A stretch of DNA of 64,000 nt from Mycolicibacterium chlorophenolicum (GTDB lineage: Bacteria; Actinomycetota; Actinomycetes; Mycobacteriales; Mycobacteriaceae), in contig NZ_JYNL01000068.1 in the NCBI RefSeq assembly GCF_001044235.1, positions 237,354 through 301,353 of the forward strand, given 5' to 3'. A program made the translations under genes and the position numbers. Below the pieces are notes generated by a model. The model did no database searches. It saw only the letters and a program-made list of their open reading frames with translations, and was not told where the DNA came from. This document shows, one piece after another, positions 17,594 to 26,927 of the stretch. How positions within the stretch are numbered: the first letter of the stretch is position 1; each line of letters opens with the position of its first letter.

Positions 17594-18826
17594 CTACCAG
17601 GTCACCGGTAGTTCGTAGACGCCGTAGGCGAGGCGGTCGTGTTTGAAGGGCACCTCGTCGAACGGGATGGCGAGCGTCATCGCGGGCATGCGGCGCAGCA
17701 GCGTGGTGAACACGATCTGCAGTTCGGCGCGGGCGAGCTGCTGCCCGACGCATTGGTGCCTGCCGTAACCGAAGCCGAGCTGCTGGCCTGCGTCCCGGTT
17801 GAAGTCGAGCGTGTCGGGCGCGGGGAAGGCCGCCGCGTCCCAGTTGGCCGGCGCGAGGTCGATGATGATGCCCTCCCCCGCCCTGATGGTCTCACCGGCG
17901 ATCTCGATGTCTTCGGTCGCGACCCGCCGCTGGCCGTTCTGGATGATGGACAGGTAGCGCATCAGTTCTTCGACCGCGTTCGCGATGAACGCGGGGTCCT
18001 CGGAATCACGCAGCAGCGCAGCCTGTTCCGGATTCTCGAGCAGCGCGAGAATGCCGATGCCGATCATGTTCGCGGTGGTCTCGTGGCCGGCGATCAGCAG
18101 CCCGGTGCCCAGCTGGGCGGCCTCCTTGACACTGATCTCGCCCGCGGTGACGCGCTCGGCGAGGTCGGACACGGCGTCTTCGGCGGGGTGGGCCTGCTTC
18201 TCCTCGACGAGATCGACCAGGTACTGGTGCAGGCTCATCGCACCCTTCTGCATGGCGTCCGCGGCCGCGTACCGCGCGAGCCCGGCATTGGCGTGCTCCT
18301 GGAAGAACTCGTGGTCGTCGTAGGGCACACCGAGCATGTCGCTGATGACCCGGGTGGGTACGGGCAGAGCCAGCTGGGCGACCATGTCGGCCGGCTGCGG
18401 ACCGGCGAGGATCGCGTCGATGCACTCGTCGGTGACCTGCTGGATCACCGGCCTCAGCGCCTCGACGCGCCGGAACGTGAAGGGTTTCGACAACATCCGC
18501 CGGAATCGGGTGTGCTCCTCGGCGTCCGAGGTGAACACCGACCGGGGCCGCTTGTGCACCGTCGCGAGCATGTGCTCGTTCCAGTGCGGGAAGCCCTCCC
18601 GCCGGTCGTCGACGCTGACCCGGGAATCGGCGAACAGCGTCCTGGCCGCCTCGTGTCCGGTGACGAGCCAGGGGGTGGTGCCGTTCCAGATCCGCACGCG
18701 CGAGAGAGGTTTGGTCCGGTTCATCTCGAGCATCGGTTCGGGCGGGGCGAACGGGCAGCCCGCCGAGCGCTCCATCGGGTACTCGGGAGCGGCCGACACC
18801 GCTTCCTCGGTCAGCGTCTCCGTCAT
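17594..18826 (-). CDS. cytochrome P450
   Basis: A 410-residue soluble P450 with the I-helix motif LIAGHETTAN, ExxR in EELMRY and haem loop FGYGRHQCVG with Cys359. It begins with the AGCPFAPP-type N-terminus common in actinobacterial CYP105/107-like enzymes. ATG 18826 overlaps the stop of the ferredoxin gene by four bases, so the ferredoxin is very probably its electron donor; a reductase is not encoded nearby. It would hydroxylate an operon-specific hydrophobic substrate. Confidence 0.9.
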   Translation of the reverse strand: MTETLTEEAVSAAPEYPMERSAGCPFAPPEPMLEMNRTKPLSRVRIWNGTTPWLVTGHEAARTLFADSRVSVDDRREGFPHWNEHMLATVHKRPRSVFTSDAEEHTRFRRMLSKPFTFRRVEALRPVIQQVTDECIDAILAGPQPADMVAQLALPVPTRVISDMLGVPYDDHEFFQEHANAGLARYAAADAMQKGAMSLHQYLVDLVEEKQAHPAEDAVSDLAERVTAGEISVKEAAQLGTGLLIAGHETTANMIGIGILALLENPEQAALLRDSEDPAFIANAVEELMRYLSIIQNGQRRVATEDIEIAGETIRAGEGIIIDLAPANWDAAAFPAPDTLDFNRDAGQQLGFGYGRHQCVGQQLARAELQIVFTTLLRRMPAMTLAIPFDEVPFKHDRLAYGVYELPVTW

Positions 18827-19023
18827 CCGTGCTCCTCGAGGTGGATGGCCAGGGCGGGGCAGGCGGCCGCGGCCTTGCGGGTCTGGTCGATGTGTTCGGG
18901 TCCCGGCTCGGGCATGAGCAACTCGACGACGCCGTCGTCGTCGCGCTGGTCGAAGACCTCGCCGGCGTTGAGCACGCACTGACCCGAGGACACGCACCGG
19001 TCCTGGTCGACGGTCACCTTCAC
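18823..19023 (-). CDS. 3Fe-4S type ferredoxin, P450 partner
   Basis: A 66-residue ferredoxin (MKVTVDQDRC...). Cysteines at 10 and 16 (CVSSGQC) and a C-terminal ACPALAI give the Cys-x5-Cys...Cys-Pro pattern of single-cluster [3Fe-4S] ferredoxins that feed mycobacterial P450s. It overlaps the P450 start by four bases and lies one base after the TetR gene. It would act in the cytoplasm, shuttling one electron from a reductase to the P450. Confidence 0.9.
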   Translation of the reverse strand: MKVTVDQDRCVSSGQCVLNAGEVFDQRDDDGVVELLMPEPGPEHIDQTRKAAAACPALAIHLEEHG

Positions 19024-19024
19024 G

Positions 19025-19735
19025 TCAGGGCACCTCCGTCACCGGCGCATGCCACAGCCCGACGATCGCGTCGATGAGACCCGATGCGGCTCCCTGCCAG
19101 GACGGCCGCGCGACGGGCGCCCCCTGCGCCAGCAGTCGCTCGCGTTCGGCGCAGCTGTGCATGAGCAGGTTGCGGCCCATGATGTTGCGTTCGACGCGGA
19201 CCTCGACCGGCAGATCGGGCAGGCATCCGTTGATGCCGTCGAGCACCCGCACCAGCGACGACGAGGACAGCGCGTCTTTGACGATCATGTTGTGGTAGGC
19301 CGGATCGGTCATCACCTGCGCGGCGAAGCGCGCGTACCACGTCGGATTCCCCAGTTCGGCAAGGTGATCGGTCAGCGGGCACACCAGCGCCGCCACCCAG
19401 TCGCGCATGTCGGTGGAGTCGCCGATCGCGGCGATGCGCTGCTCGCGGAGTTCCTCGATCGGGCCGCGGTGCTTGTGCTCGATGGCGCGCACCAGGTCGG
19501 CCTTGGTGCCGAAGTGATACCCGACGGCGGCGTTGTTGCCCTGGCCGGCGGCCTCGCTGACCTGTCGGTTGGACACGGCGAACACCCCGTGTTCGGCGTA
19601 GAGACGTTCGGCCGCCTTCAGGATCGCTTCTTGCGTGCTCGAGGCCCGGTCGGCACGCACGGTCCGCGCAGTGGTCACCACCTCAGTGAACCGGGCCACA
19701 CTCACTAAGTCAAGCGACTGATTTAATTGGGTCAC
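19025..19735 (-). CDS. TetR family regulator inside the catabolic operon
   Basis: A 236-residue TetR protein. The helix-turn-helix is around residues 50-75 (VSNRQVSEAAGQGNNAAVGYHF, then GTKADLVRAIE). GTG 19735 overlaps the preceding SDR stop as GTGA. The first 15 codons are unusually AT-rich for this region, so an internal promoter and a later start are possible. Being translationally coupled to the enzymes, it is expressed with them, as expected for feedback control by a pathway compound. Its operator is not identified. Confidence 0.85.
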   Translation of the reverse strand: MTQLNQSLDLVSVARFTEVVTTARTVRADRASSTQEAILKAAERLYAEHGVFAVSNRQVSEAAGQGNNAAVGYHFGTKADLVRAIEHKHRGPIEELREQRIAAIGDSTDMRDWVAALVCPLTDHLAELGNPTWYARFAAQVMTDPAYHNMIVKDALSSSSLVRVLDGINGCLPDLPVEVRVERNIMGRNLLMHSCAERERLLAQGAPVARPSWQGAASGLIDAIVGLWHAPVTEVP

Positions 19736-20562
19736 GGCGACGGCCTCTCCGCCGCCGGCTTCCGCACGATCACCTTTCCCGCGACGGTCCCGCCGTCGAC
19801 GGGCAGCACGATGCCGGTCACGTACCGGGACCGGTCCGTGGCGAGGTACAGAGCCGCCTCCGCCACGTCGTCTGCGGTGCCCTCCCGTTTGAGCGGGCGG
19901 TCGTCACGCATCTGCGCCCGGATCCGCGCCTCGAAGCGCTCCAGGCGTTCGCGGTCCTCCGCGGTGGCCGACGACGCCAGAATGGGTGTCGGGATGTTGC
20001 CCGGCGCAATGCAGTTGACGCGGACCTCGTAGTGCGCCAGTTCGATCGCCGCGCACTTGGTGAAGTGAATGATGGCGGCCTTGGAGGCGCGGTAGGTCGA
20101 CACCCCGCCGCCGGCCTGGATGCCGCCGATGGATCCGAGGTTGATCACCGAACCGCCACCGTGCTCGGCCATGTGGCGTGCCGCATCGCGGGTGCCGGCC
20201 ATGACCCCCAGCAGGTTCACGCGCATCACGCGGTCGAATTCCTCGAGATCCTCGTGGAAGAGGCCCTTCCTGAGCGGGCTCGAGATACCGGCGTTGTTGA
20301 CCATCACGTGCAGGCCACCGAAGGCGCTGACGGTCGTCTCGACCAGTTCGCGCACCTGCGCCTGATCTCCGACGTCGGTGTGCCGGAAATGTGCAGTGCC
20401 ACCGGCGGAGGTCAGCTCGGCGACAAGGTCCTCGCCGTCCTCGTCGCGGACGTCGGCGATGACGACCGCGGCTCCCTCGGCGGCGAATCGCTCGGCGATA
20501 CCGCGCCCGATCCCTGACGACCCCCCGGTGATGATCGCGACCTTGCCCGCCAGTTCTGTCAT
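19732..20562 (-). CDS. SDR family oxidoreductase
   Basis: A 276-residue classical SDR. It has TGGSSGIGRG at the N-terminus, VNNAGI, a catalytic YRASKAA segment and VTGIVLPVDGG near the end. It probably oxidises a ring or side-chain hydroxyl (or reduces the ketone) of the operon's substrate. ATG 20562 overlaps the stop of the upstream hydrolase gene by four bases, and its own stop overlaps the TetR start by four bases, so expression is tightly coupled. Confidence 0.87.
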   Translation of the reverse strand: MTELAGKVAIITGGSSGIGRGIAERFAAEGAAVVIADVRDEDGEDLVAELTSAGGTAHFRHTDVGDQAQVRELVETTVSAFGGLHVMVNNAGISSPLRKGLFHEDLEEFDRVMRVNLLGVMAGTRDAARHMAEHGGGSVINLGSIGGIQAGGGVSTYRASKAAIIHFTKCAAIELAHYEVRVNCIAPGNIPTPILASSATAEDRERLERFEARIRAQMRDDRPLKREGTADDVAEAALYLATDRSRYVTGIVLPVDGGTVAGKVIVRKPAAERPSP

Positions 20563-21410
20563 CTGTGCTCTCCCCCTGACCTTCGGCGGGGCGGTACCCC
20601 GGCGAAGAAGTCCGACAGCAGGGCGTTGACGGCCGCGGGTTGCTCGATCTGCGGGCAGTGCCCGGCATCGTCGATCACCGCGGATCGGCCCTGCCCGATC
20701 TGGGCGGCGATCTGCGCGGCCCAGCCCGGCGGCAGTAGTTTGTCGCTGCCGCCCTCCACCATCAGCGTCGGGACGGCGATGCGGTCGTAGGCGCGGGCGG
20801 TGCTCGGCGTGGCAGGCGCTGCGAGGCCCGGACGGCGAAACCGTGCTGCAGCCAAGGACTCCCAGGCACCCGGCGCGATGCTGGATTCGTATCGGCGCCG
20901 GACGTACTGCTCGTCGCCGGGATAGGCCGGATCGTGGAACAGCGCCGCGACGATGCGGCGCATACCCTCGAGTGTCGCGTCGTAGTCGTAGAGCGCACTG
21001 ACGTGCTCGTTGCGCTGGATCTCTCCGCCGCCGCAGAGGGCCACGAGGCTGCGGACCGGCAGCACCGGCGCCTCCGACGTCATGTCGACGAGCAGGTTCA
21101 CCGCACCCATCGAATTGCCCACGAAGTGGGCCGATTCCACTCCGAGCACCTCGCAGAAGCGCGCGATGTGGCGGATCCGCATGCCGCGCCCGTCGGTGAA
21201 GTCGACCACCTTGGCCGACCCTCCGAAGCCCAGCATGTCGGGCGCGAGCAGCCGGTGACGCTGCGCGAGGGTCCCGATGGTGTGCTCCCACGCCAGGCAC
21301 GCGTCGGCGCCGAACTCTCCGCCGTGCAGCAGTACCACCGGATCACCCTGGCCTGCCTCGAGATAACTGGTGAGCAGGCCGTCGACCAGCACCGTGTGGC
21401 GACCGATCAC
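20559..21410 (-). CDS. alpha/beta hydrolase (possible C-C bond hydrolase)
   Basis: A 283-residue alpha/beta hydrolase. The oxyanion region LLHGGEFG is followed by nucleophile elbow VGNSMGA and a C-terminal DDAGHCPQIEQP that supplies the histidine. The GNSMG elbow is shared with meta-cleavage-product hydrolases such as MhpC and HsaD, so it may hydrolyse a vinylogous diketone or an ester in this pathway. A second hydrolase of this type is encoded at 29483-30349. GTG 21410 overlaps the FMN-reductase stop (GTGA). Confidence 0.82.
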   Translation of the reverse strand: MIGRHTVLVDGLLTSYLEAGQGDPVVLLHGGEFGADACLAWEHTIGTLAQRHRLLAPDMLGFGGSAKVVDFTDGRGMRIRHIARFCEVLGVESAHFVGNSMGAVNLLVDMTSEAPVLPVRSLVALCGGGEIQRNEHVSALYDYDATLEGMRRIVAALFHDPAYPGDEQYVRRRYESSIAPGAWESLAAARFRRPGLAAPATPSTARAYDRIAVPTLMVEGGSDKLLPPGWAAQIAAQIGQGRSAVIDDAGHCPQIEQPAAVNALLSDFFAGVPPRRRSGGEHR

Positions 21411-22009
21411 GCCGATTCCCTGCTCGTGTGCGCGAACGCCAGCACCTGGGTGGCCAGCAGGTCGAGCTGGTTGGCGACGGCTCTGCCCTGGTCGGTGTCG
21501 GCGAGGCCGCCCGAGGTGTCCCAGACCGGTTCGGCGGAGTTGATCGCGACGCCTAGCGGTGTCGGCCAGGCGCGCAGGGCGTGGCCGATGCTGCGCAGCT
21601 GGGTCAGCGTGCCGACCGCCGCCTGCCACCCGTAGGCGCAACTGATACATCCCCAGGGCGTGTTGTCGAGGTAGACGCGGGGATCCTCGCGCAGGTCCTC
21701 GATGTAGTCGAGGGCGTTCTTGACCAGACCCGACACCGCGCCGTGGTAGCCCGGCGATCCGACGACGACCGCATCGGCGTCGCGCAGCGTCTTCACCAGT
21801 TCGAGTGCGCGCGGGGTGCGTTCGAGTTCGTGGGGGGCGTACATCGGGAGGTCGAGTTCCTCCGCGGCGAACAGGCGGGTCCGGCCACCCTGCCGTTCCA
21901 CCGCCGCCAGGCAGTGACGCAGTGCTCGCTCGGTCGAGGAGTTGGCCCGCAGGGTTCCACCCAGGCCGACGATGAACGGTCTATCGCTGGTAGTTCGCGT
22001 GCTCACCAT
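21407..22009 (-). CDS. NAD(P)H-dependent FMN reductase family protein
   Basis: A 200-residue flavodoxin-like reductase with the FMN phosphate loop near the N-terminus (GGTLRANSSTERAL) and a flavin-contact segment SPGYHGAVSGLVKNALDY. It would supply reduced FMN or reduce quinones. An LLM-type flavoprotein four genes upstream in the same operon is an obvious user of reduced flavin if it is FMN-dependent (inference). It starts at ATG 22009, four bases after the cyclase gene. Confidence 0.85.
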   Translation of the reverse strand: MVSTRTTSDRPFIVGLGGTLRANSSTERALRHCLAAVERQGGRTRLFAAEELDLPMYAPHELERTPRALELVKTLRDADAVVVGSPGYHGAVSGLVKNALDYIEDLREDPRVYLDNTPWGCISCAYGWQAAVGTLTQLRSIGHALRAWPTPLGVAINSAEPVWDTSGGLADTDQGRAVANQLDLLATQVLAFAHTSRESA

Positions 22010-22013
22010 TGCC

Positions 22014-23015
22014 TCACTTGATCGCTATCGGGCTGACGGGGGCGCCGACCGCACCGACCACCTTCAACGGCGGTGCGACGAGCTGGAATTCGTAGATCCC
22101 GTCGGCGGCGCAGTCGGCGGCGAGCGGGCCGAGATCCCAGTACTCGCCGAGCATCAGCCCCATGTCCCGCAGACAGAGCATGTGCATCGGGAGGAAGGTG
22201 CCCTCGACCCCGTTGGCCGGGTCGGGGTCTTCCACCATGAGGTTGTCGGCGGCGACGGCGGCGGCCTCGTGGTCGTGCAGCCAGCGGGCGCATGTCCAGT
22301 GCAGGCCCGAGCCGGCCTCGCCGCCGTCCCCGGTGGCCAGGAAGCGGGTCCACCACCCGGTGTGGACGACGACGATGTCGCCCGAGCGGATCTCGACGTT
22401 CTGCGCGGCGACGATCTCGTCGAGTTCGGCGGGGGTGATGGGTTGCCCGGGCGCACAGAACATGTCGGCGCCGCGGTGGGCGACCACGTCGAGCAGCACT
22501 CCGCACGACGTGATGCCCTTGCCGTCGACCTTCTCGATGCCGAGGTGGAAAGCGCCGAAACTGGTGACGGAGTCGGCCGGGAAGCCGTTGTAGAGCTTGT
22601 CCTCGTAGTAGACGTGCGACAGCGCGTCCCACTGGGTCGCGGCCTGCAGCGGCATCACGATGAGGTCGTCGTTGAATCGGAACGGGTTGTCGGCGAAGAA
22701 CGCGCTCATGTCGGCGGCGACCGCGTTGCGCAGCCACTGCGGGCCGTACTCGACGAGCGTGGAGGCGTCTCCGCCGTCGACGGTCATCACGTGCACGGGG
22801 TTCTGCCGGAACTTGAAGGCGCCCTGGGGACCGCCCGCGCTGAAGTCACCGCCGAGCGAGATCACCTTGCCCTGTGTGACCAATCGCGCTGCCTCGGTGA
22901 CTTTCTCGGCGGTGATGAAGTTCAGGGTGCCGAGTTCGTCGTCGTCACCCCAGCGGCCCCAGTTGCGCAGCTCCTCGGCGGCCTCCCGGAAGAGCCTCAT
23001 GTCGTCGGCCATCAT
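22014..23015 (-). CDS. cyclase family protein (kynurenine formamidase-like hydrolase)
   Basis: A 333-residue member of the putative-cyclase superfamily, whose known members are metal-dependent amide or ring hydrolases (kynurenine formamidase, isatin hydrolase). The usual HxGTHxDxxxH metal motif appears here as QAATQWDALSH: the aspartate and last histidine are kept, and glutamine replaces a histidine. This QWD form is common among actinobacterial relatives as far as I recall. In this operon it may hydrolyse a lactone or ring-opened intermediate. ATG 23015 overlaps the SDR stop by four bases. Confidence 0.8.
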   Translation of the reverse strand: MMADDMRLFREAAEELRNWGRWGDDDELGTLNFITAEKVTEAARLVTQGKVISLGGDFSAGGPQGAFKFRQNPVHVMTVDGGDASTLVEYGPQWLRNAVAADMSAFFADNPFRFNDDLIVMPLQAATQWDALSHVYYEDKLYNGFPADSVTSFGAFHLGIEKVDGKGITSCGVLLDVVAHRGADMFCAPGQPITPAELDEIVAAQNVEIRSGDIVVVHTGWWTRFLATGDGGEAGSGLHWTCARWLHDHEAAAVAADNLMVEDPDPANGVEGTFLPMHMLCLRDMGLMLGEYWDLGPLAADCAADGIYEFQLVAPPLKVVGAVGAPVSPIAIK

Positions 23016-23851
23016 CGACTCCCCTGTGCCGCGGCGCTGTCCCGCATCTGAGCCGCGTACCGCTGGGCGAGGATCCCGCCGTCGGCCCACACCACCTGCC
23101 CGGTGATGTAGCCGGCCGCCCGGCTGCCCAGGAAGACCAGCACGGCGGCCTGTTCCCCGGGGTCGGAGATTCGGCCCAGCGGCGTGGTGAAGGAGTCCAG
23201 GTAGCCCTGGCCGTACGCCGAGCGCAACTGGTCGAGGATCGGGGTCTCGGTGACCCCGGGTGCGGTGCAGTTGATCCTGATGCCCCGGGCGCCCAGCTCG
23301 GTGACACAGCGCATGCCGTAGAGGATGATCGCCTCCTTGGAGAGCCGGTAGCCGCCGTCAGCGAGCGCGTGCGGGTTCTGCCTGCACCAGGCCACCCCCT
23401 CGGCCACCGAGGAGGTGTCGAGTAGACCCGTTGTCACGGAGGCGTTCTCGCGGTAGCCCGACGCTGCCAGGGAGGACACGTTGGTGATCGTCGCACTCGC
23501 GGGCATCCGGTCGGTCAGCGCTTCGGTGAACTGTCGCGTGCCCAGGAAGTTGATCCGCACCACCAGCTGCGCGTCGCCGATGCCGGACGACACACCGGCC
23601 ACGTTGAACAACGCGTCGACCTCACCGTCGACGGCGGCCGCCGCGGCGTCCACCGACTCGGGATCGGCGAGATCGACCTCGACGAAGTCCTCCAGCGGCG
23701 AGGTGTCGGAGGGAGCGCGCAGATCGAGCCCTGTGACGCGCGCACCGAGGCGGCTGAGGTGGTCCGCCACGTGGGCCCCGATACCGGACGCGCATCCGGT
23801 GACGACGGCATGTCTGCCGTCGTAGCGCACCAATTCGTCGAGTGCACTCAC
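23012..23851 (-). CDS. SDR family oxidoreductase (3-alpha-hydroxysteroid dehydrogenase-like)
   Basis: A 279-residue SDR with cofactor motif TGCASGIGAHVAD, FNVAGVSSG in place of NNAG, and a catalytic YRLSKEA. The layout, with a long segment between the NAG and YxxxK motifs and a C-terminal ITGQVVWADGG, resembles 3-alpha-hydroxysteroid/carbonyl reductases. It would act on a cyclic alcohol or ketone. Four-base overlaps join it to the LLM gene upstream and the cyclase gene downstream. Confidence 0.85.
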   Translation of the reverse strand: MSALDELVRYDGRHAVVTGCASGIGAHVADHLSRLGARVTGLDLRAPSDTSPLEDFVEVDLADPESVDAAAAAVDGEVDALFNVAGVSSGIGDAQLVVRINFLGTRQFTEALTDRMPASATITNVSSLAASGYRENASVTTGLLDTSSVAEGVAWCRQNPHALADGGYRLSKEAIILYGMRCVTELGARGIRINCTAPGVTETPILDQLRSAYGQGYLDSFTTPLGRISDPGEQAAVLVFLGSRAAGYITGQVVWADGGILAQRYAAQMRDSAAAQGSR

Positions 23852-25173
23852 GCTCTGCTCGCAGGTTCCTTCGCTGCCTTGGCGTCCTTCTCGGCCTGCG
23901 CGGCCTTGACCCGGCCCTCGTTGATCTCGGCCATGGCCTCGGGGATCTCCCCCGCGGTGAACTTCCCACCCCGGCCGGTCGGCAGACCGCCGAATGCATA
24001 CGTCTCGTCGAACATCGGTGCGTCCGAGGGCTGCCTGCGCGCCTCGACCTTCTCGATCACCGGCGCCAGCCGCTTGGCCTTGTCCTTGACCGCCTTCTCG
24101 TCGCGCTCGATGAACTCGGGCAGGATCTCGCGGCCCATGATCTCGATGGACTCCATGGTGCCCTCATGGCTGCGCGGGTTGAGCAGCAGGATGATTTCGT
24201 CGACGCCGCTCTCCTCGTAGCCGCGCAGGAACTCGCGCACCGTGTCCGGCGAGCCGATCGCACCCCGGCCGGGGCCGTAGGCCAATGTCGGATCGTCCTT
24301 GACGGCCTGCTCGTAGAGTTCCCAGACACCGGTGCGGCCGGGCGTGTGCATGCCGGTCAGGTAGTAGTGCATGATCCCGAACGAGAAGAAGCCACCGCCG
24401 ATGCCGAGGTGCTCGAGCGCCTGTTCGTCGGTCTTGGCCACCATCATCGACAGGTCGCCGCCGATGGCGAGCAGGTTGGGGTTGATCGCCGGGGTGACGG
24501 GTGTGCCCTGTTCCTCGAACTCCCGGTAGTAGCCGTCGACTCGCTCCTTGAGCGCCTCCGGTCCGGTGTAGGCGAAACTCAGTGCGCCGATGGCCTTCTG
24601 GGCGGCCATCTGGACCGACGACGGGCGGGTACAGGCCACCCACACCGGCGGGTGCGGGTCCTGCAGCGGCTTCGGAATCACATTGCGGGCCGGCATCTCG
24701 ACGTGCTCGCCCTTGAAGCCGGTGAACGGCGCCTCGGTCATGCAGCGGATCGAGACCTCCAGGGCCTCCTCCCACTGGGTGCGCTTGTCGGCGGGATCGA
24801 TGTTGAAGCCGCCGAGTTCGGCGACCGACGAGCCCTCCCCGGTGCCGAACTCCACCCTGCCGTTGGACAGGTGGTCGAGCGTGGCGACCCGCTCGGCGAT
24901 GCGGGCCGGGTGGTTGATCGGCGGTGGGAGGTGCATGACGCCGAAGCCGAGCCGGATGTTCTTGGTCCGCTGGCTCGCGGCCGCGAGGAACATCTCCGGG
25001 GCCGTGGAATGGCAGTACTCCTCGAGGAAGTGGTGCTCGGTGAGCCAGACGGTGGAGAACCCCGCCTTGTCGGCGAGTTCCACCTCGTCGAGCCCGTGCT
25101 GGAACAGCTGGTGCTCGTCGTCGTCGGACCACGGTCGGGGCAGCGGGAACTCGTAGAACAGGGAAATCTTCAC
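23848..25173 (-). CDS. LLM class flavin-dependent oxidoreductase (luciferase-like)
   Basis: A 441-residue luciferase-like monooxygenase-fold protein. It begins MKISLFYEFPLPRPW, with LTEHHF near residue 45 as in bacterial luciferase-like enzymes, and has GTGEGSSVAELGGF in the flavin-binding region. Members use FMNH2 with oxygen, or F420. The neighbouring FMN reductase favours an FMN-dependent monooxygenase, perhaps a Baeyer-Villiger or ring-opening step, but this is inference. Four-base overlaps join it to the genes on both sides. Confidence 0.85.
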   Translation of the reverse strand: MKISLFYEFPLPRPWSDDDEHQLFQHGLDEVELADKAGFSTVWLTEHHFLEEYCHSTAPEMFLAAASQRTKNIRLGFGVMHLPPPINHPARIAERVATLDHLSNGRVEFGTGEGSSVAELGGFNIDPADKRTQWEEALEVSIRCMTEAPFTGFKGEHVEMPARNVIPKPLQDPHPPVWVACTRPSSVQMAAQKAIGALSFAYTGPEALKERVDGYYREFEEQGTPVTPAINPNLLAIGGDLSMMVAKTDEQALEHLGIGGGFFSFGIMHYYLTGMHTPGRTGVWELYEQAVKDDPTLAYGPGRGAIGSPDTVREFLRGYEESGVDEIILLLNPRSHEGTMESIEIMGREILPEFIERDEKAVKDKAKRLAPVIEKVEARRQPSDAPMFDETYAFGGLPTGRGGKFTAGEIPEAMAEINEGRVKAAQAEKDAKAAKEPASRA

Positions 25174-26927
25174 TTCTGGTTACCTCCTTGAAGTTCGGGC
25201 GAGTGGGACGGGAGAGCGGCGTCGGCGATGTGGCGGGCCGCGACGAAGCCGAAGGTCATGGCCGGCCCGATCGTGGCGCCGGCCCCGGCGTAGCTGCGGC
25301 CCATCACCGCGGCCGAGGCGTTGCCGACGGCGTAGAGACCGTCGATCACGGTGTCGTCGGCACGCAGCACCCGCGCGTGCTCGTCGGTGCGCAGGCCGCC
25401 CGAGGTGCCGAGGTCGCCCAGGATGATCTGGAAGGCGTAGTAGGGCGGATCGCCGAGGGGATACAGATTCGGGTTGGGCAGCGTCGGGTCGCCGTAGTAG
25501 TTGTCGTAGGCGCTGTCGCCGCGGTTGAAGTCGTCGTCGTGCCCGCTGCGGGCCAGCGCGTTGAAGCGGTCGGCGGTGGCGCGCAACCGGTCTGGGGGCA
25601 CGCCGATCTCGCGGGCGAGGTCCTCGAAGCTGCGGCCCTGCTTCACCACGCCGGACTCCAGCCACGCCGCCGGTATCTTCCGTCCGGTCGGCACCGGCGC
25701 GAACGGCACCTTCGGGATCGGCAGATGCCCGGCGACCACATAGCGGTGGAACGACCGGACGTCGGTGACGAGCCAGCACGGGATGTGGGTGACGCCGCAG
25801 CGCTGGCCCTCGATCATCGCGTGCGCGAAGTCCATGTAGGGCGCGGCCTCGTTGATGAATCGCTCGCCGGCGCCGTTGACCACGAACTGCGACGGCATCA
25901 TCCGTTCGTTGAGCATGAACTGCAGCCGGCCGTCCGGCCAGCAGATCGCCGGGAACCACCACGCCTCGTCGAGCAGCTCTGTCGAGGCGCCGACCTTCTC
26001 CCCCGCCCGGATGCCGTCCCCCGTCGCCGCGGGGTTACCGAAGCTCCAGTCCTGCTCGAGTTCGGGCAGATGTTCACGCCGCCAGGCCATGTCGTGATCG
26101 AAGCCGCCGCTGGCCAGGATCACGCCGCGGCGGGCGCGGATGCGGACCGCATGCCCGTCCCTCTCCACGACCGCCCCGACCACCGTGCCGTCCACATCGG
26201 TGATCAGTTCGGTCATCGGCGCGTCGAGCCACAGCGGAATGTCGTGCTGCTTCATCGCCAGCCGGAGCCGCGCGGCCAGCGACTGCCCGATGGCCGCCAT
26301 CCGGTCGCCGAACACCCGCGCCCGGAACATCCGCCAGATCAGTTTCAGCAGAACGGCTTTGCCGCGCCAGGATTGCCGCACCTGATAGAACAGCCGCAGG
26401 TCCTTGGGTCCGAACCAGATGCCCTTGGGCGCCAGCGCCAGCGGGGCCAGCAGATTCTGTTCCTCGTCGCCGAGCACACGCAGGTCGATCGCGTCCACGT
26501 TGATGGTGCTGCCCAGCGCCGAACCGCCCCGTACCTCCGGGTAGTAGTCGGCGTAGCCGGGCTTCCACACGAATTCCAGCCATGGGCTGCGGTTCTCGAG
26601 GAACTCCATCATCTGCGGTGCGGCGTCGACATAGGTGCGCAGCCGGGCGTCGCTGACGAGTCCGCCGGTGATCTCCTTCAGATAGAGGAACACCTCGTCG
26701 GGGTCGGGCACGTGCCCCGCACGGCGCTGCGACGGCGCGCCGGGCACCCAGATGCCGCCGCCGGACAGCGCCGTGGAGCCGCCGAACCGCGGCGACTTCT
26801 CCACGACCAAGGTGTCCAGCCCGGCGGCGTCCGCGGTCAGGGCCGCGGTCATGCCCCCGCCACCGGACCCCACGATCAGCACGTCGGTGGTGTGGTCGAA
26901 GTCCGGGTCGGCGGCCTGCGCGTTCAC
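25170..26927 (-). CDS. FAD-dependent 3-ketosteroid-delta1-dehydrogenase-like protein
   Basis: A 585-residue flavoprotein of the KstD/fumarate-reductase family. An N-terminal FAD-binding GSGGGGMTAAL follows DVLIV. A C-terminal SYAGAGATIGPAMTFG corresponds to the KstD active-site tyrosine and glycine region, and GLYAVGNAS is the second FAD contact. KstD removes 1,2-hydrogens from a 3-keto ring, and such a step can lead to a phenol. GTG 26927 overlaps the mhpB stop (GTGA). Being beside a meta-cleavage set suggests it prepares the ring for aromatic hydroxylation. The substrate need not be a steroid. Confidence 0.85.
   Translation of the reverse strand: MNAQAADPDFDHTTDVLIVGSGGGGMTAALTADAAGLDTLVVEKSPRFGGSTALSGGGIWVPGAPSQRRAGHVPDPDEVFLYLKEITGGLVSDARLRTYVDAAPQMMEFLENRSPWLEFVWKPGYADYYPEVRGGSALGSTINVDAIDLRVLGDEEQNLLAPLALAPKGIWFGPKDLRLFYQVRQSWRGKAVLLKLIWRMFRARVFGDRMAAIGQSLAARLRLAMKQHDIPLWLDAPMTELITDVDGTVVGAVVERDGHAVRIRARRGVILASGGFDHDMAWRREHLPELEQDWSFGNPAATGDGIRAGEKVGASTELLDEAWWFPAICWPDGRLQFMLNERMMPSQFVVNGAGERFINEAAPYMDFAHAMIEGQRCGVTHIPCWLVTDVRSFHRYVVAGHLPIPKVPFAPVPTGRKIPAAWLESGVVKQGRSFEDLAREIGVPPDRLRATADRFNALARSGHDDDFNRGDSAYDNYYGDPTLPNPNLYPLGDPPYYAFQIILGDLGTSGGLRTDEHARVLRADDTVIDGLYAVGNASAAVMGRSYAGAGATIGPAMTFGFVAARHIADAALPSHSPELQGGNQK

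Noticed and set aside
19690..19725. AGTC-AAGC-GACT in the AT-rich start of the TetR gene as its operator
   Set aside because: Arms are only four bases and lie in probable coding sequence. Noted as a possible internal promoter region but not called.
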